A stretch of 64,000 nt of DNA from Methylosarcina fibrata AML-C10 (GCF_000372865.1 NZ_KB889965.1:2470547-2534546); one strand, 5' to 3'. Numbered from the stretch's first letter, positions 50,686 through 60,273 are shown. The notes: a model not told the origin generated them from the letters alone. Made by a program: numbers and translations.

Positions 50686-51671
50686 CGATCCATATACTCC
50701 ACCCAATCGCTGCGGTTTACGCCGATCACAAGCCGGTCGGCATGTAAAAAATCCGCACCCAGCTTGTCAAGATCGGCCGGCCGATAAGCCAGTTGTTCCA
50801 CGATCCACCATTTATTCCAGGCCTCCGACAGCGACCAGTTTTTCCGGTCGATCCGGCAATTCGGCAGACGGTAATGAAAGGCGGGACGGGGCTGCACCTT
50901 CGGATCGTTCACGACCCGATGCACGGCGATGCTGTCGATATGCGCCAGCATCGGCAATAAATCCAGGGCCCGGTTGCGACTCGGGTTGTATTCGAGATAA
51001 TCGGCAACAATTTGTTCCATCGACGGTTTCGGCTGAGACAGCAATTTTTTCAGGTAGGCTTCCGGATAAAGATCGATGTATGGACTTATTTTGCGAGTAA
51101 CGTCGACTTCATGCGCATCCACCAACCACCATTGCAGCAGGGCAAACGCCTTCAAATAAGAAAGCAGAGTTTCGGCATCCAGGCCGGGAATTTCGGTATT
51201 GACGTGCACGCCATAGGCCGCCAGAAGCGATTCCTCGGTGCCGACGGCGCCGGCGTTGCGCAAGGCCTCGACCATAGGCAGCAAGGCTTCGACGTCGGTA
51301 AAAACAATCGGCGGGCAGGCAATTTCGACAGGAACCAGAAGCATCGCTCCCTGAGCCAAAAAATCGACCCAGGCTTGATTCAGCAGGCCGGCCCAGTGTT
51401 CGTTCGGTTTGTCTTGTTCATTCTCTTCGGCCAACCGTTTCAGATAGCTCCAGTCGAGCTCCAGTTTGAAATCGCCCAGTTTCTCCTGATGGAAGATCCA
51501 TTCTACCGCCGTTTTCTTTTTAAGTGTACCGCCGAGAGAGGTTTTGAGCACCTCGGCCGTTTGTTCCAGGCTTAAACCGGAAAACTCCAATTCGAACCCG
51601 ACCCGCCTGGGGTGGCCGTCCTGTTTATGGGTAACGGGCGGAGACTTGAAACACACACCGGAACATGACAT
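50658..51671 (-). CDS. Amidoligase (ATP-dependent, Amidoligase_2 type)
   Basis: A 337-residue protein of the glutamine-synthetase-fold amidoligases. The first core strand RVGFELEFSGLSLEQT (about 24-39) carries the conserved Glu pair, WSYLKR and VPVEIACPPIVFTDV follow, and YGVHVNTEIPGLD holds the His/Asn/Glu motif. These enzymes form amide or peptide bonds on small molecules or proteins. The ATG at 51671 (MSCSGVCFKS) is chosen; a longer form to 51749 is less likely. It is followed by an overlapping GAT-I hydrolase and a DedA-like membrane protein, a context described for proteobacterial amidoligases. Substrate unknown. Confidence 0.82.
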   Translation of the reverse strand: MSCSGVCFKSPPVTHKQDGHPRRVGFELEFSGLSLEQTAEVLKTSLGGTLKKKTAVEWIFHQEKLGDFKLELDWSYLKRLAEENEQDKPNEHWAGLLNQAWVDFLAQGAMLLVPVEIACPPIVFTDVEALLPMVEALRNAGAVGTEESLLAAYGVHVNTEIPGLDAETLLSYLKAFALLQWWLVDAHEVDVTRKISPYIDLYPEAYLKKLLSQPKPSMEQIVADYLEYNPSRNRALDLLPMLAHIDSIAVHRVVNDPKVQPRPAFHYRLPNCRIDRKNWSLSEAWNKWWIVEQLAYRPADLDKLGADFLHADRLVIGVNRSDWVEYMDRWLKGNEWV

Positions 51672-52296
51672 AGCACACTTTGCATCAATTGAATTCGGAT
51701 TTTTTAAGCGTCTCCAAAATGGAAAAGCCAATATTGAATAATACGCCAAAGCCGCCCGATTTTACCTGCGGATAAATGGCGGCTTTCGAGTCTGCGATTC
51801 AGGCCGTTAAAAAACGGTGACTCATCTAAAGACTCCTGCCGGGATAAAAAAATCCCCCGGAGAAAAACGGAAAAGCGCCTCAACCGGGATTTCTCGCCGC
51901 ACGAAAGCATAATAAAAACTCGTATGACCGGAAGCGGCTCGGGTCTAATCGCAGGATTTTAAGAGCGACGGTTTGAGCAACTCAAATTCCATTGGTCGAG
52001 CGGCATCGGCGCATGCAATTTTCTCTTTTAGTACTTCAGTACAATAGGTATCCTGTGCAAGTTTCGGTATATTTCGAATCAGCCAGGTTTATGGGTTAGC
52101 GTCAGAAAAATTCTGCCCCCGATTCAGTTGAACGGATGTCGGTTTTCATCCTTGGCGGCTCTTGAGTTCAATCGGTCGAAAGAAGCTGCTCAAGTAATAG
52201 GGATATAACTATAAAAATATTCCGGGCTTGGATCCGAGCTCCCTAACGTCAATCGCTACAACGAATACGCAAATACAATCATAGGAAGTCTGAATT

Positions 52297-53736
52297 ATGT
52301 CGTATTTAGATAATTATCAAACGCTCGACAACCGCATGAGCGGCCGGCGGAAGCATGATCAGTTTTTCATGAAACTGGTGGAAACCATGAATATCGGAGT
52401 GGCGGTAACCGACTCCGAACGCAAGATCATCTATTCCAACAAAAATGTCGGGGTAATAACCGGCCATTCCGATAATAACCGGATCGGAATGGATTTGGCC
52501 GATTCGTTTGATTATTTAAATGGCGAGATTGTCAAAATCACCTATCAGGATTGTCTTAAAGACACCAAAGCCTCAGTGGAACTCTCCTGGCAGCAGCCGA
52601 ATGGAAAACCCGTCAATGCCCGTATTTGCATAACCTCCTTCGATGCGCCAAGCCAGAAAAACCGGCTCTTTCTAGTAGCGATCACGGACATCACGGAGTT
52701 TAAAAATGCGCAAAGGGCCATCGTTCATTCAGAAAACAAATACAAAGCCGTAGTGGAAAACTCCCTGACCGGCCTGTTCATCGAACAAGACGATAAAATC
52801 GTCTTTGCCAACGAACGGTTGAGTGAAATGTTCGGTTTTGAAAAGGATCAATTGATCGGCACGGAAACCCATCGTTTTCTTCCACTCCGCGCCAAGGGAT
52901 TTACCGAAGAAATCCAGACGCACCGGAAAGACGGCAAATCCATCTGGATTAAATTGAAAAGCCGTAGCATAACTTATCATGGCAAGCCCGCCGTTTTATG
53001 CAACATCATTGAAATTTCCAGAGAAAAAATGATGGAAAACCGTCTGCTCGACCTCGAACGCAAACTATGCGATCTATCCGATAGCCGGCATGCCGATCAT
53101 CTGAATCAAAGAAAAAAAACCGCCGCAGACATTCATAACGGAGTCGGAAGAGCGCTGGCCACAGCCAAAAACCTGCTGGAAAAAGCGATGGCGTCCCGGA
53201 CGGACGATCAGGATCTTCTGAAGGATTTGAATAAAATTAACGTCATTCTGCAAAATGCTTCGTCTGAAACCAGAAGAATTACGCGTCTCCTTCATCCGGC
53301 GTTGCTCGACGATTTGGGGTTGAAAGCAACCATTGTCTGGCACTGCCACCAGTACCAGGACCTTTATCCTTCGATAAAAATTTCTTTAGCCGTGACGATC
53401 GAGGAAAATAAACTGGCCGAGCCGCTGAAAACGGCGATTTATAGGATTCTACAGGAAGCTCTCAACAACATAGCCGAACATTTGGGCACGACCCGGATCA
53501 AGATTCATTTGTTCTCGGGCATGGGAAAGCTCAATCTGGTCATTAAAGACGACGGCTTGAGCCTTTCGTTTCTTACCGATGAGCTCCTCGCTCCGCACCG
53601 TTTCGGCCCAGGGCAAACCGACATAAAGGAAATAGCCCGAAAGACCGGAGGAAAATTCGCCACCGGCAAAAACATCGATAATCAGGGGCAATATCTCTGC
53701 TTTTCCTGGCCCATGGATTCTTCTCATCGCGGATGA
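52297..53736 (+). CDS. PAS-PAS histidine kinase, NarL-type (HisKA_3), orphan
   Basis: A 479-residue cytoplasmic sensor with two PAS domains (about 20-145 and 150-265: VAVTDSERKIIYSNKNVGVITGH; SLTGLFIEQDDKIVFANERLSEMFGFE), a HisKA_3 dimerisation helix with the phospho-acceptor in AADIHNGVGRALATAKN, and a HATPase region (YRILQEALNNIAEHLG, LVIKDDGLSLSF). The N box is present, but the DxGxG part is altered (DDGLS), so ATP binding may be weak. No membrane helix. No response regulator gene is adjacent. AGGA nine bases before the ATG. The 625 bp upstream (51672-52296) hold only a short GTACT/AGTAC repeat and promoter-like A/T-rich DNA. Confidence 0.85.
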   Translation: MSYLDNYQTLDNRMSGRRKHDQFFMKLVETMNIGVAVTDSERKIIYSNKNVGVITGHSDNNRIGMDLADSFDYLNGEIVKITYQDCLKDTKASVELSWQQPNGKPVNARICITSFDAPSQKNRLFLVAITDITEFKNAQRAIVHSENKYKAVVENSLTGLFIEQDDKIVFANERLSEMFGFEKDQLIGTETHRFLPLRAKGFTEEIQTHRKDGKSIWIKLKSRSITYHGKPAVLCNIIEISREKMMENRLLDLERKLCDLSDSRHADHLNQRKKTAADIHNGVGRALATAKNLLEKAMASRTDDQDLLKDLNKINVILQNASSETRRITRLLHPALLDDLGLKATIVWHCHQYQDLYPSIKISLAVTIEENKLAEPLKTAIYRILQEALNNIAEHLGTTRIKIHLFSGMGKLNLVIKDDGLSLSFLTDELLAPHRFGPGQTDIKEIARKTGGKFATGKNIDNQGQYLCFSWPMDSSHRG

Positions 53737-53988
53737 GTTCGGGAAAGACCGGCCGCATAGGCCGGCTTTGCCGGAAAAAGGAGCCTGGTCAGGGACAAAA
53801 AACAGTGTTTCGCTTATCCTTCCGTTGAACGCTCCTTTGTTCAGATTATCGACCGTGCGTTCAAAAAAGGGAGAGAATGCCGCCAAGGCATGTGTTTTAA
53901 TCCGAACCCAACGGGCTGTTAACTGTTGCGAGGATACAGGCCGGCTCTCCGTAACAAGGGCAGTGCGTCGAATCGAAGGAGTTCTCCC

Positions 53989-54300
53989 ATGAGCAAACCC
54001 CAAAGTTACCGCACCTTCAATGAGTTTTATCCGTTTTACCTTGGCGAGCACACCCACCGGGTTTCCCGCCGGCTGCATTTCGCCGGCACCTCGATAGCTC
54101 TGGTTCTGCTCGTTGCGGCCGTCGCCGCTTCGATTTGGTGGCTGGCGGGTCTGGCCTTCCTTCAGGGCTACGCCCTTGCCTGGTGCGGGCATTTCTTTTT
54201 CGAGCACAACCGGCCCGCCACCTTCAGATATGCCTGGTTCAGTTTTCTTGCCGACTGGCGGATGTGGTGGGAAATTCTAACCGGCAAGATTCGCTTGTAA
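53989..54300 (+). CDS. DUF962 / Mpo1-like membrane protein
   Basis: A 103-residue two- or three-helix membrane protein. FNEFYPFYLGEHTHRVSRRLHFAGTSIAL (about 9-38) with the His-containing motif, ALAWCGHFFFEHNRPATFRYAWFSFLADWRMW and the His residues match DUF962/Mpo1, a family that includes a yeast Fe(II) dioxygenase of 2-hydroxy fatty acids. Bacterial function is not established. AAGGAGT precedes the ATG at 53989. The following gene is a truncated haemoglobin, 96 bp away. Confidence 0.9.
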   Translation: MSKPQSYRTFNEFYPFYLGEHTHRVSRRLHFAGTSIALVLLVAAVAASIWWLAGLAFLQGYALAWCGHFFFEHNRPATFRYAWFSFLADWRMWWEILTGKIRL

Positions 54301-54396
54301 AACATCGAATCTTTTTGAAGGGGTAAAGAGCGCCTTGAATAATGCTGATGCCAACCCTACTATAACGGATTACCCTGACTTGAAGAGCACTATGCC

Positions 54397-54786
54397 ATGA
54401 CCTCTCTGACGCCTTACCGCCTGCTCGGCGGCGAACCGGCCCTGCGCTGCCTGGTCGACCGCTTTTATTTTTATATGGATATTCTGCCCGAGGCTCAAGG
54501 CATCCGCACCATGCACCAAGCCGATCTGGCCTCCGCCAGGGACAAGCTGTTCAAGTTTTTATCCGGCTGGCTGGGCGGCCCCAATTTGTTTATCGAAGAA
54601 TTCGGCCATCCCATGTTGCGGGCCCGCCATTTGCCGTTTGCCATCGGCGAGGCGGAGCGCGACCAGTGGATGCTGTGCATGAACAAAGCGCTGGCGGAAA
54701 TGACCATGGATTCCCAGTTGAGAACCACCATTCAAAACGCCTTGCAGCAGTTGGCGACGCACATGATTAATCGGGAGCCGGATTAA
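54397..54786 (+). CDS. Group II truncated haemoglobin
   Basis: A 129-residue TrHb2 (GlbO-type). It has LLGGEPALRCLVDRFYFYMD with the B10 Tyr/Phe region, the GWLGGPNLFIEEFG loop, the proximal His in PMLRARHLPFAI and ERDQWMLCMNKAL with the family Trp (G8). TrHb2 proteins bind O2, NO or peroxide and are linked to NO detoxification or oxygen handling. Length and all hallmark residues are normal. It lies 96 bp after the DUF962 gene; the 3' end is followed by the convergent histidine kinase at 54873. Confidence 0.93.
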   Translation: MTSLTPYRLLGGEPALRCLVDRFYFYMDILPEAQGIRTMHQADLASARDKLFKFLSGWLGGPNLFIEEFGHPMLRARHLPFAIGEAERDQWMLCMNKALAEMTMDSQLRTTIQNALQQLATHMINREPD

Positions 54787-54872
54787 AACCCGCCAGCGCT
54801 GCGCCAAGCTTTGATAAATAAACCCTTGCGCTCTTCGGCGCCGTCCGGCCCGAGAGCCTGCCTTTCGATGCG

Positions 54873-56132
54873 TTATCCGAACCGCCATCGAACCAGGGTA
54901 CCGGCCTGTTTCACGCTGTCCACGGTAAGCCGCCAGCGGTAATGCTCACAAATGCGTTTCGATATGGCCAGGCCCAAGCCGCAGCCCCGGCTCAAGGAAC
55001 CGCGAAACCCTCGATCGAATATCCGCCCGAGGTCTTTCTCGTCGATTCCTTGTCCGGTGTCTTCCACCGCAAACTCGTGCTCGGTCAGACGGATCGTTAT
55101 CGATCCTTCCCGGGTATAAAGAAACGCATTTTTTATCAAATTGCCCATCAACATCGATACGATCGGTCTGGGTGCCAGAACGGCGGGATGACCCTGTATT
55201 TCCTTGATCACCTTGACCTCGCCGGCCAATAAAACGCTATGGTCGTCGACGAGTTGCTCGACCAGGTCGGCCAGATCGGTTTTATCGGAGTCCTCATCGG
55301 CCGAAACCGGGGTTCTGGCCAGCGTCAATAGCGTATCCAGGCGATCGGCCATTTCCCTGGCCGCTCTGTGGATGCGCTCGACTCGCCGGGCGGTATCGGC
55401 ACAGATGTCCGGCTTCGCCAACAATCCCTCGCTGGCCGCCATGATGACGGCCAACGGCGTTCTTAACTCATGGCTGGCGTTGCCGGTGAATTCTCTTTCC
55501 CGCTGAATCAGCGCCTGCAGGCGCCGGCTGTAGGCGTCGAATTCCAGCGCCAGAATGCCGACTTCGTCGTCGGTATAATCCTCGGCCAAATAGCCGCTGG
55601 CCTTTTCCGGATCCAGCAACTTGATCCGGGACGCCAGAGAGGTCACTGGTTCGATCACTTTTTTCGAAAACCAAAGACCGTACCAGATCGCCAGGCAAAG
55701 AATGATCAACACGGCGGTCAGCAGATACAGAATCAGGCTGTGCTCGAGCTCTTCGAAGTCGGTGTCGTCGTAAATCAGGGTATAACGCATCCGGTTTTGC
55801 GTCTTGATGGCGACATCGTAGCCGTGCTGGTTTCGCACCACGTCATGGATCCCGTCGCGGTAACGGGATAAGAACATCAATTCGGGATAAGGATTGCTGT
55901 CGTCGCCTTTGAACACCACCCAATTTTTCGAGCGCGTGAGAGTCAAATCGGGATCTTTTTCGGCTAGGTTGATGAAGTGATCCAGTTCCTCGGTCAGATA
56001 GGAGTCGAGAAACCGTCTTTCCAGCGATTGAAAGGAAATTTTCAGGAAAACCAGCATGAACAGGCCGAGCAACAGGCCCAGGACCGGATAGGTGACGAAG
56101 ATCCGGAAGCGGATGTTATGACGGTAGGGCAT
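54873..56132 (-). CDS. Membrane sensor histidine kinase (PhoQ/QseC type)
   Basis: A 419-residue kinase. TM1 IFVTYPVLGLLLGLFMLVF, a periplasmic sensor of about 110 residues, TM2 LILYLLTAVLIILCLAIWYGLWF, a HAMP region, HisKA with GNASHELRTPLAVIMA (phospho-His about 225) and HATPase_c with NLIKNAFLYT, VEDTGQGI and RGCGLGLAISKRI. Its start overlaps the regulator gene end by 17 bp. With the PepSY-like protein upstream, it is the kind of operon that controls envelope or metal stress. The ligand is not known. Confidence 0.94.
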   Translation of the reverse strand: MPYRHNIRFRIFVTYPVLGLLLGLFMLVFLKISFQSLERRFLDSYLTEELDHFINLAEKDPDLTLTRSKNWVVFKGDDSNPYPELMFLSRYRDGIHDVVRNQHGYDVAIKTQNRMRYTLIYDDTDFEELEHSLILYLLTAVLIILCLAIWYGLWFSKKVIEPVTSLASRIKLLDPEKASGYLAEDYTDDEVGILALEFDAYSRRLQALIQREREFTGNASHELRTPLAVIMAASEGLLAKPDICADTARRVERIHRAAREMADRLDTLLTLARTPVSADEDSDKTDLADLVEQLVDDHSVLLAGEVKVIKEIQGHPAVLAPRPIVSMLMGNLIKNAFLYTREGSITIRLTEHEFAVEDTGQGIDEKDLGRIFDRGFRGSLSRGCGLGLAISKRICEHYRWRLTVDSVKQAGTLVRWRFG

Positions 56133-56805
56133 TGTCCGCCTTCAATTGATAGCCGACGCCGCGGATGGTATGCAGCAACGGCGGAGTAAACGATTTGTCG
56201 ATGGCCTGGCGCAGGTGATGGATATGAACGCGCAAGGCTTCACCGTCCGGCGGCGTATCGCCCCAGACGGCATATTCAAGATTCGGCCTCGTGACGACGC
56301 TGGGAGACTTTCTCATCAGCAATTCCAGAATCTGAAATTCAATCGCCGTCAGCTCGATGGGCATTCCGCCCCGTCTGACTTCGCGGGTATCCGGCTGAAG
56401 CTCCAGGTCGGCGACGCGCAACATCGCATGCTGATGGACCCCGCTGTGCCGGCGCACCAGAGCATTCAGCCTGAGTTTGAGTTCCTTGAGTGAAAACGGC
56501 TTGACCATATAATCGTCCGCGCCCTGCTCGAACCCGTCGATTCGGTCCGCCAGCGTATCACGGGCGGTCAGCATCAAAATGGGAACCCAGTTGCCTGCAT
56601 CCTGACGCAGCCGTCGGCACAATTCCAGACCGTCGATGCCCGGCAGAGTCAGGTCCAGCACGATCGCTTCGTACGGGTTGACCACCGCCAAATGCAGGCC
56701 GGTGATACCGTCCGCAGCGGTATCGACAATGTCGCCCTGACTTTCCAGATAGTCCGTCAGCTCGAAAGAGAGATCCTTGTTGTCTTCAATGATGAGTAAC
56801 CGCAT
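56116..56805 (-). CDS. OmpR-family response regulator
   Basis: A 229-residue regulator. Receiver: IIEDNKDLSFEL, phospho-acceptor Asp in AIVLDLTLPGIDG (about 51), Thr in MLTARD and Lys in DDYMVKPFSL. DNA-binding winged helix of OmpR type (IELTAIEFQILELLMRKSPSVVTRPNLEYAVWGD, VHIHHLRQAID). Upstream is the PepSY-like gene (56848) on the same strand; downstream is the partner kinase, overlapping by 17 bp. Probably autoregulated, but no clear repeat operator was seen. Confidence 0.95.
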   Translation of the reverse strand: MRLLIIEDNKDLSFELTDYLESQGDIVDTAADGITGLHLAVVNPYEAIVLDLTLPGIDGLELCRRLRQDAGNWVPILMLTARDTLADRIDGFEQGADDYMVKPFSLKELKLRLNALVRRHSGVHQHAMLRVADLELQPDTREVRRGGMPIELTAIEFQILELLMRKSPSVVTRPNLEYAVWGDTPPDGEALRVHIHHLRQAIDKSFTPPLLHTIRGVGYQLKADNALPS

Positions 56806-56847
56806 AATCGCACCGGCAAAGCCGAACGCCGGCTCATTCCGTCCGGC

Positions 56848-57312
56848 TCAGGGTTCCTTGCCGACGATTTTACCTTCGCCGTCCACAGAGACATTCCACT
56901 CGCCGTCCGAAGAAGTCACGGTAAAATCGTATTCTTCGCCCGGCCCGTTCGGATTGACCACCAGTATCGCTTCCTTGATTTTGTAATCGTTGAAAGCGGC
57001 TTTCAAATTGTCGAAAGCGGCGGGTGGAACCATGCCGGAGGCATCGACCAGTACGCCGTTGACGTAAAAGGGACCGTTCGCGCGATACAGTTCGATCCGT
57101 TTCTCGTCGCCTTCTTTAAAATAAAGTTCGTAAAGATCCTGACCGAAATGTTTTTTCTTGCGCGCGGTTAAATCGACGATGTCCGGATGTTTTTTGGAAA
57201 ACTGGGCCAATATTTTTTCGGGGATGGCGTCCTTATTGAGAATTTCGGCGTAAACCGATGAAGCGCCGAGCGCGGTGACCGCAAAAAATAAAGCTGACAA
57301 ACAGTTGCGCAT
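56848..57312 (-). CDS. Periplasmic PepSY-like protein
   Basis: A 154-residue exported protein. Signal peptide MRNCLSALFFAVTALGASSVYA, then two PepSY-like units (IPEKILAQFSKKHPDIVDLTARKKKHFGQDLYELYFKEG; FDNLKAAFNDYKIKEAILVVN, EYDFTVTSSDGEWNVSVDGEGKIVG). PepSY proteins inhibit proteases or modulate sensor kinases and are often next to two-component genes. It is first in the operon with the regulator and kinase, 42 bp before the regulator. The 427 bp to the next gene (57313-57739) contain the divergent promoters. Confidence 0.85.
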   Translation of the reverse strand: MRNCLSALFFAVTALGASSVYAEILNKDAIPEKILAQFSKKHPDIVDLTARKKKHFGQDLYELYFKEGDEKRIELYRANGPFYVNGVLVDASGMVPPAAFDNLKAAFNDYKIKEAILVVNPNGPGEEYDFTVTSSDGEWNVSVDGEGKIVGKEP

Positions 57313-57739
57313 GATTCTATCCTTTATAAATTAAAGAGGTGAAGAAGAGGCTGCCGAGAGAATTTGATGATCCCGGACAGTTTGAGAAATTGTAAAATGA
57401 CGACAAAGGTTGACATAAAAAGCACCGTTTCCGTTTATCTCGAACGAGCTTTCAAAAAGCCGCTGCAACCTGGTTTTTTCTCAAACAATGCAGTTCCAAC
57501 GCCCCATTGATAACTCGCCCGCAAATCTTGCCTATATTAACTGCCCTCTTTCAATTTTTAAAGCCTGTCAGCTCCGGATACCTATTGCTCTTTCAATCGC
57601 TGCCGAGGTCCCGTTCCACTGTGCGAGCCGACCAGCCGGTGCGAAAATCCTCAGGAAAATGCATAAGACGGGCCTTTTTTCAGCTACATTTCATCTTAAT
57701 TTTCTATCATGGCCTTTATTGTCAAATAAGGAGCTGATT

Positions 57740-58321
57740 ATGCAGACAAAAAATTACATTAAAGTCTGGGACCTGCCCATCAGGATTTTCCACTGGCTGC
57801 TGGTCGCAGAATTTTTTACCGCTTATTTTACCGAGGATGACTTATTGCCGGTTCACGTCGGGGCCGGCTATCTGGTCATTGCCCTGCTGATCTTCCGATT
57901 GATCTGGGGTTTTGCCGGCAACCGCTACGCGCGCTTTTCCGGTTTTCTGTGCAGTCCGGCGCGCTCCATGGCCTATGTCAGGGATCTGATTTCGCGCAAG
58001 GCCAAACGGTACGTCGGCCACAATCCCGCCGGCGCCGCGATGATTCTGCTGTTGCTGCTCAGTCTGGCGCTGACCTGCGCCAGCGGACTGGCGGTTTATG
58101 GCGCCGATCAAGGCGCGGGGCCTCTGGCCTTTATCGGCGACCGACATGAAAAAATATGGGAAGAAGTTCACGAGTTTTTTGCCAATGTCACCCTGTCGCT
58201 AGTGGGCCTGCATGTGTTGGGCGTTCTGCTGGAAAGTTACCTGCATCGGGAAAATCTGCTCAACGCCATGTGGACAGGAAAGAAAAAACCCGACGATGAG
58301 CCGGATCTTCCCTCCAATTGA
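57740..58321 (+). CDS. Cytochrome b561-type membrane protein
   Basis: A 193-residue b-type cytochrome with four helices. Haem-ligating His residues fit in LPIRIFHWLLVAEFFTAYF (H about 18), VHVGAGYLVIALLIFRLIWG (H about 38) and HEKIWEEVHEFFANVTLSLVGLHVLGVLLESYLHREN. The charged C-terminus follows. AAGGAG lies eight bases before the ATG at 57740; a longer in-frame extension upstream is implausible. It immediately precedes a P-type metal ATPase, so electron transfer or redox sensing may be coupled to metal transport. Confidence 0.9.
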   Translation: MQTKNYIKVWDLPIRIFHWLLVAEFFTAYFTEDDLLPVHVGAGYLVIALLIFRLIWGFAGNRYARFSGFLCSPARSMAYVRDLISRKAKRYVGHNPAGAAMILLLLLSLALTCASGLAVYGADQGAGPLAFIGDRHEKIWEEVHEFFANVTLSLVGLHVLGVLLESYLHRENLLNAMWTGKKKPDDEPDLPSN

Positions 58322-58347
58322 ATGAAGACTTTATTGAAGCCGGGCAC

Positions 58348-60273
58348 ATGACCTCATCCAGAAGCGAACATCTTATCGCACTCCTGAGCATTGCCGGGAT
58401 CGCGGCTTATCTGATCCTGCATTACGCGGTTGAAACCGGATTCGATGCCTATACGGTATCGCTGGATGCGTCCGTGAGTTCCGCCGCCGGCCGAATTGTC
58501 ACGGGACAATGGCATTTCCAACTGCTGCCGGTGCAGTTACCGCTGATTGCGGTCCTGGTCCTCGGCGGAGTGCCCTTGATTTACCGGATTGCCGCCAAAC
58601 TGCTTCGGGGAGATTTCGGCGCCGACCTGCTCGCCGCCCTGGCCATTGTCACGGCCGTGCTGTTGCATGAATTGCTGGCAGGAAGTCTGGTGGTGCTGAT
58701 GCTGTCGGGCGGAGCGGTACTCGAATCGTATGCGGTGCGCAAGGCGTCTTCGGTGCTCGAAGCCCTGGCCCGGCGCATGCCTTCGATCGCGCACAGAAAA
58801 TCGGGCGAAAACTTAAACGACGTCGGCACCGAACAAATCGGAATCGGCGATATTCTACTGATCCTGCCGCATGAAATCTGCCCGGTGGACGGCACGGTCC
58901 TGGAAGGATCCGGGACCATGGACGAATCCTACCTTACCGGCGAACCCTATTTGATGTCGAAAATTCCGGGCTCTTCGGTTCTTTCCGGCGCGATCAACGG
59001 GGATTCTGCATTAACCGTTCGCGCGGACAAGCTGGCGATCGATTCCCGTTACGCCAAAATTATGGAGGTCATGCACGCCTCCGAACAGGATCGTCCCCGA
59101 ATCCGGCGTCTCGGCGATCAGTTGGGCGCGATTTATACGCCGCTGGCGGTCGCAGTCGCGGCAAGCGCCTGGTGGGCGAGCGGCGAGATCCTGCGTTTTT
59201 TGGCGGTGCTCGTCATCGCCACGCCCTGCCCCTTGCTGATCGGCATTCCGGTCGCCATCATCGGCTCGATTTCTCTGGCCGCCAAACGGGAAATCATCAT
59301 CAAGAATCCGGCGGTACTGGAAAACCTGGCGTTGTGCCGAACCGCCATTTTCGACAAAACCGGGACGCTGACCTACGGACGTCCTTCCTTATCGGCTCTG
59401 ATCCCTTCGCCTGGACATGACGAACGGGAAGTGCTGACTTTAGCCTCCAGCCTGGAGCGCTATTCCAAACATCCTCTGTCCGGAGCCATCATCAAGGCAG
59501 CCGACCAGACGGCCCTACCCGTTCTGGCTGTCGCCCACATCCGGGAATTGCCGGGCGAAGGTCTCCAAGGCGACGTCTCGGGACGGCACGTTCAGATCAT
59601 CAGCCGCAAACAGTACGGAGAAAAACTCAACGGGGATCCGGGCTTACTGCCGCCGATTTCGGGCGGCCTGGAATGCCTCGTGCTGATCGATCGTCACTAC
59701 GCGGCGACCTTGCAGTTCAGGGATGAAATCCGCACGGACAGCTCTTCCTTTATCACTCATTTGCAACCGAGTCACTTGTTCGAACGGGTCATGCTGGTCT
59801 CCGGAGACCGGGAATCGGAAGTCCGCTATCTCGCGGATGAGGTCGGCATCCGGCATGTGTTCTTCGGACAAAGTCCTGAACAAAAACTGGAACTGGTGCG
59901 CAAGGAAACAAAAGCGGCGAAAACGGTGTTTTTGGGCGACGGCATCAACGACGCGCCGGCCTTGACCGCGGCGACGATCGGCATCGCCTTCGGTCAGAAC
60001 AGCGACATCACCTCGGAAGCGGCCGATGCGGTGATCATGGACAGCTCGCTGTTAAAGGTTGACGAACTGTTCCATATCGGCGAGCGCATGCGCAAAATCG
60101 CTCTGCAAAGCGCCGTGGGCGGCATGGCTTTCAGCATGATCGGCATGATCGCGGCCGGCTTCGGCTATCTGACGCCGGTCGCAGGCGCGCTTGCGCAGGA
60201 AGTCATCGATGTACTCGCAGTGTTGAATGCATTAAGAGCCGCGATTCCGCCCAAGTCGCTTTCGGATTTTTGA
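58348..60273 (+). CDS. P1B-type metal-transporting ATPase without HMA domain
   Basis: A 641-residue heavy-metal P-type ATPase. TGEP in SYLTGEPYLMSK, ion-binding TM motif IATPCPLLIGIPV (CPC), phosphorylation site IFDKTGTLTYG, the SKHPLSGAI His-Pro motif and GDGINDAPALT are all present. No N-terminal CXXC or HMA domain exists, and the last helices read LAQEVIDVLAVLNALRA, not the HEGGT of cobalt/zinc types, so the metal is unclear (copper or another). The ATG at 58348 is used; a TTG at 58318 overlaps the cytochrome stop. It forms a likely operon with the cytochrome b561 gene. Confidence 0.92.
   Translation: MTSSRSEHLIALLSIAGIAAYLILHYAVETGFDAYTVSLDASVSSAAGRIVTGQWHFQLLPVQLPLIAVLVLGGVPLIYRIAAKLLRGDFGADLLAALAIVTAVLLHELLAGSLVVLMLSGGAVLESYAVRKASSVLEALARRMPSIAHRKSGENLNDVGTEQIGIGDILLILPHEICPVDGTVLEGSGTMDESYLTGEPYLMSKIPGSSVLSGAINGDSALTVRADKLAIDSRYAKIMEVMHASEQDRPRIRRLGDQLGAIYTPLAVAVAASAWWASGEILRFLAVLVIATPCPLLIGIPVAIIGSISLAAKREIIIKNPAVLENLALCRTAIFDKTGTLTYGRPSLSALIPSPGHDEREVLTLASSLERYSKHPLSGAIIKAADQTALPVLAVAHIRELPGEGLQGDVSGRHVQIISRKQYGEKLNGDPGLLPPISGGLECLVLIDRHYAATLQFRDEIRTDSSSFITHLQPSHLFERVMLVSGDRESEVRYLADEVGIRHVFFGQSPEQKLELVRKETKAAKTVFLGDGINDAPALTAATIGIAFGQNSDITSEAADAVIMDSSLLKVDELFHIGERMRKIALQSAVGGMAFSMIGMIAAGFGYLTPVAGALAQEVIDVLAVLNALRAAIPPKSLSDF

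Noticed and set aside
57488-57739. N-terminal extension of cytochrome b561
   Set aside because: The residues lack any pattern and AAGGAG sits before the ATG at 57740.
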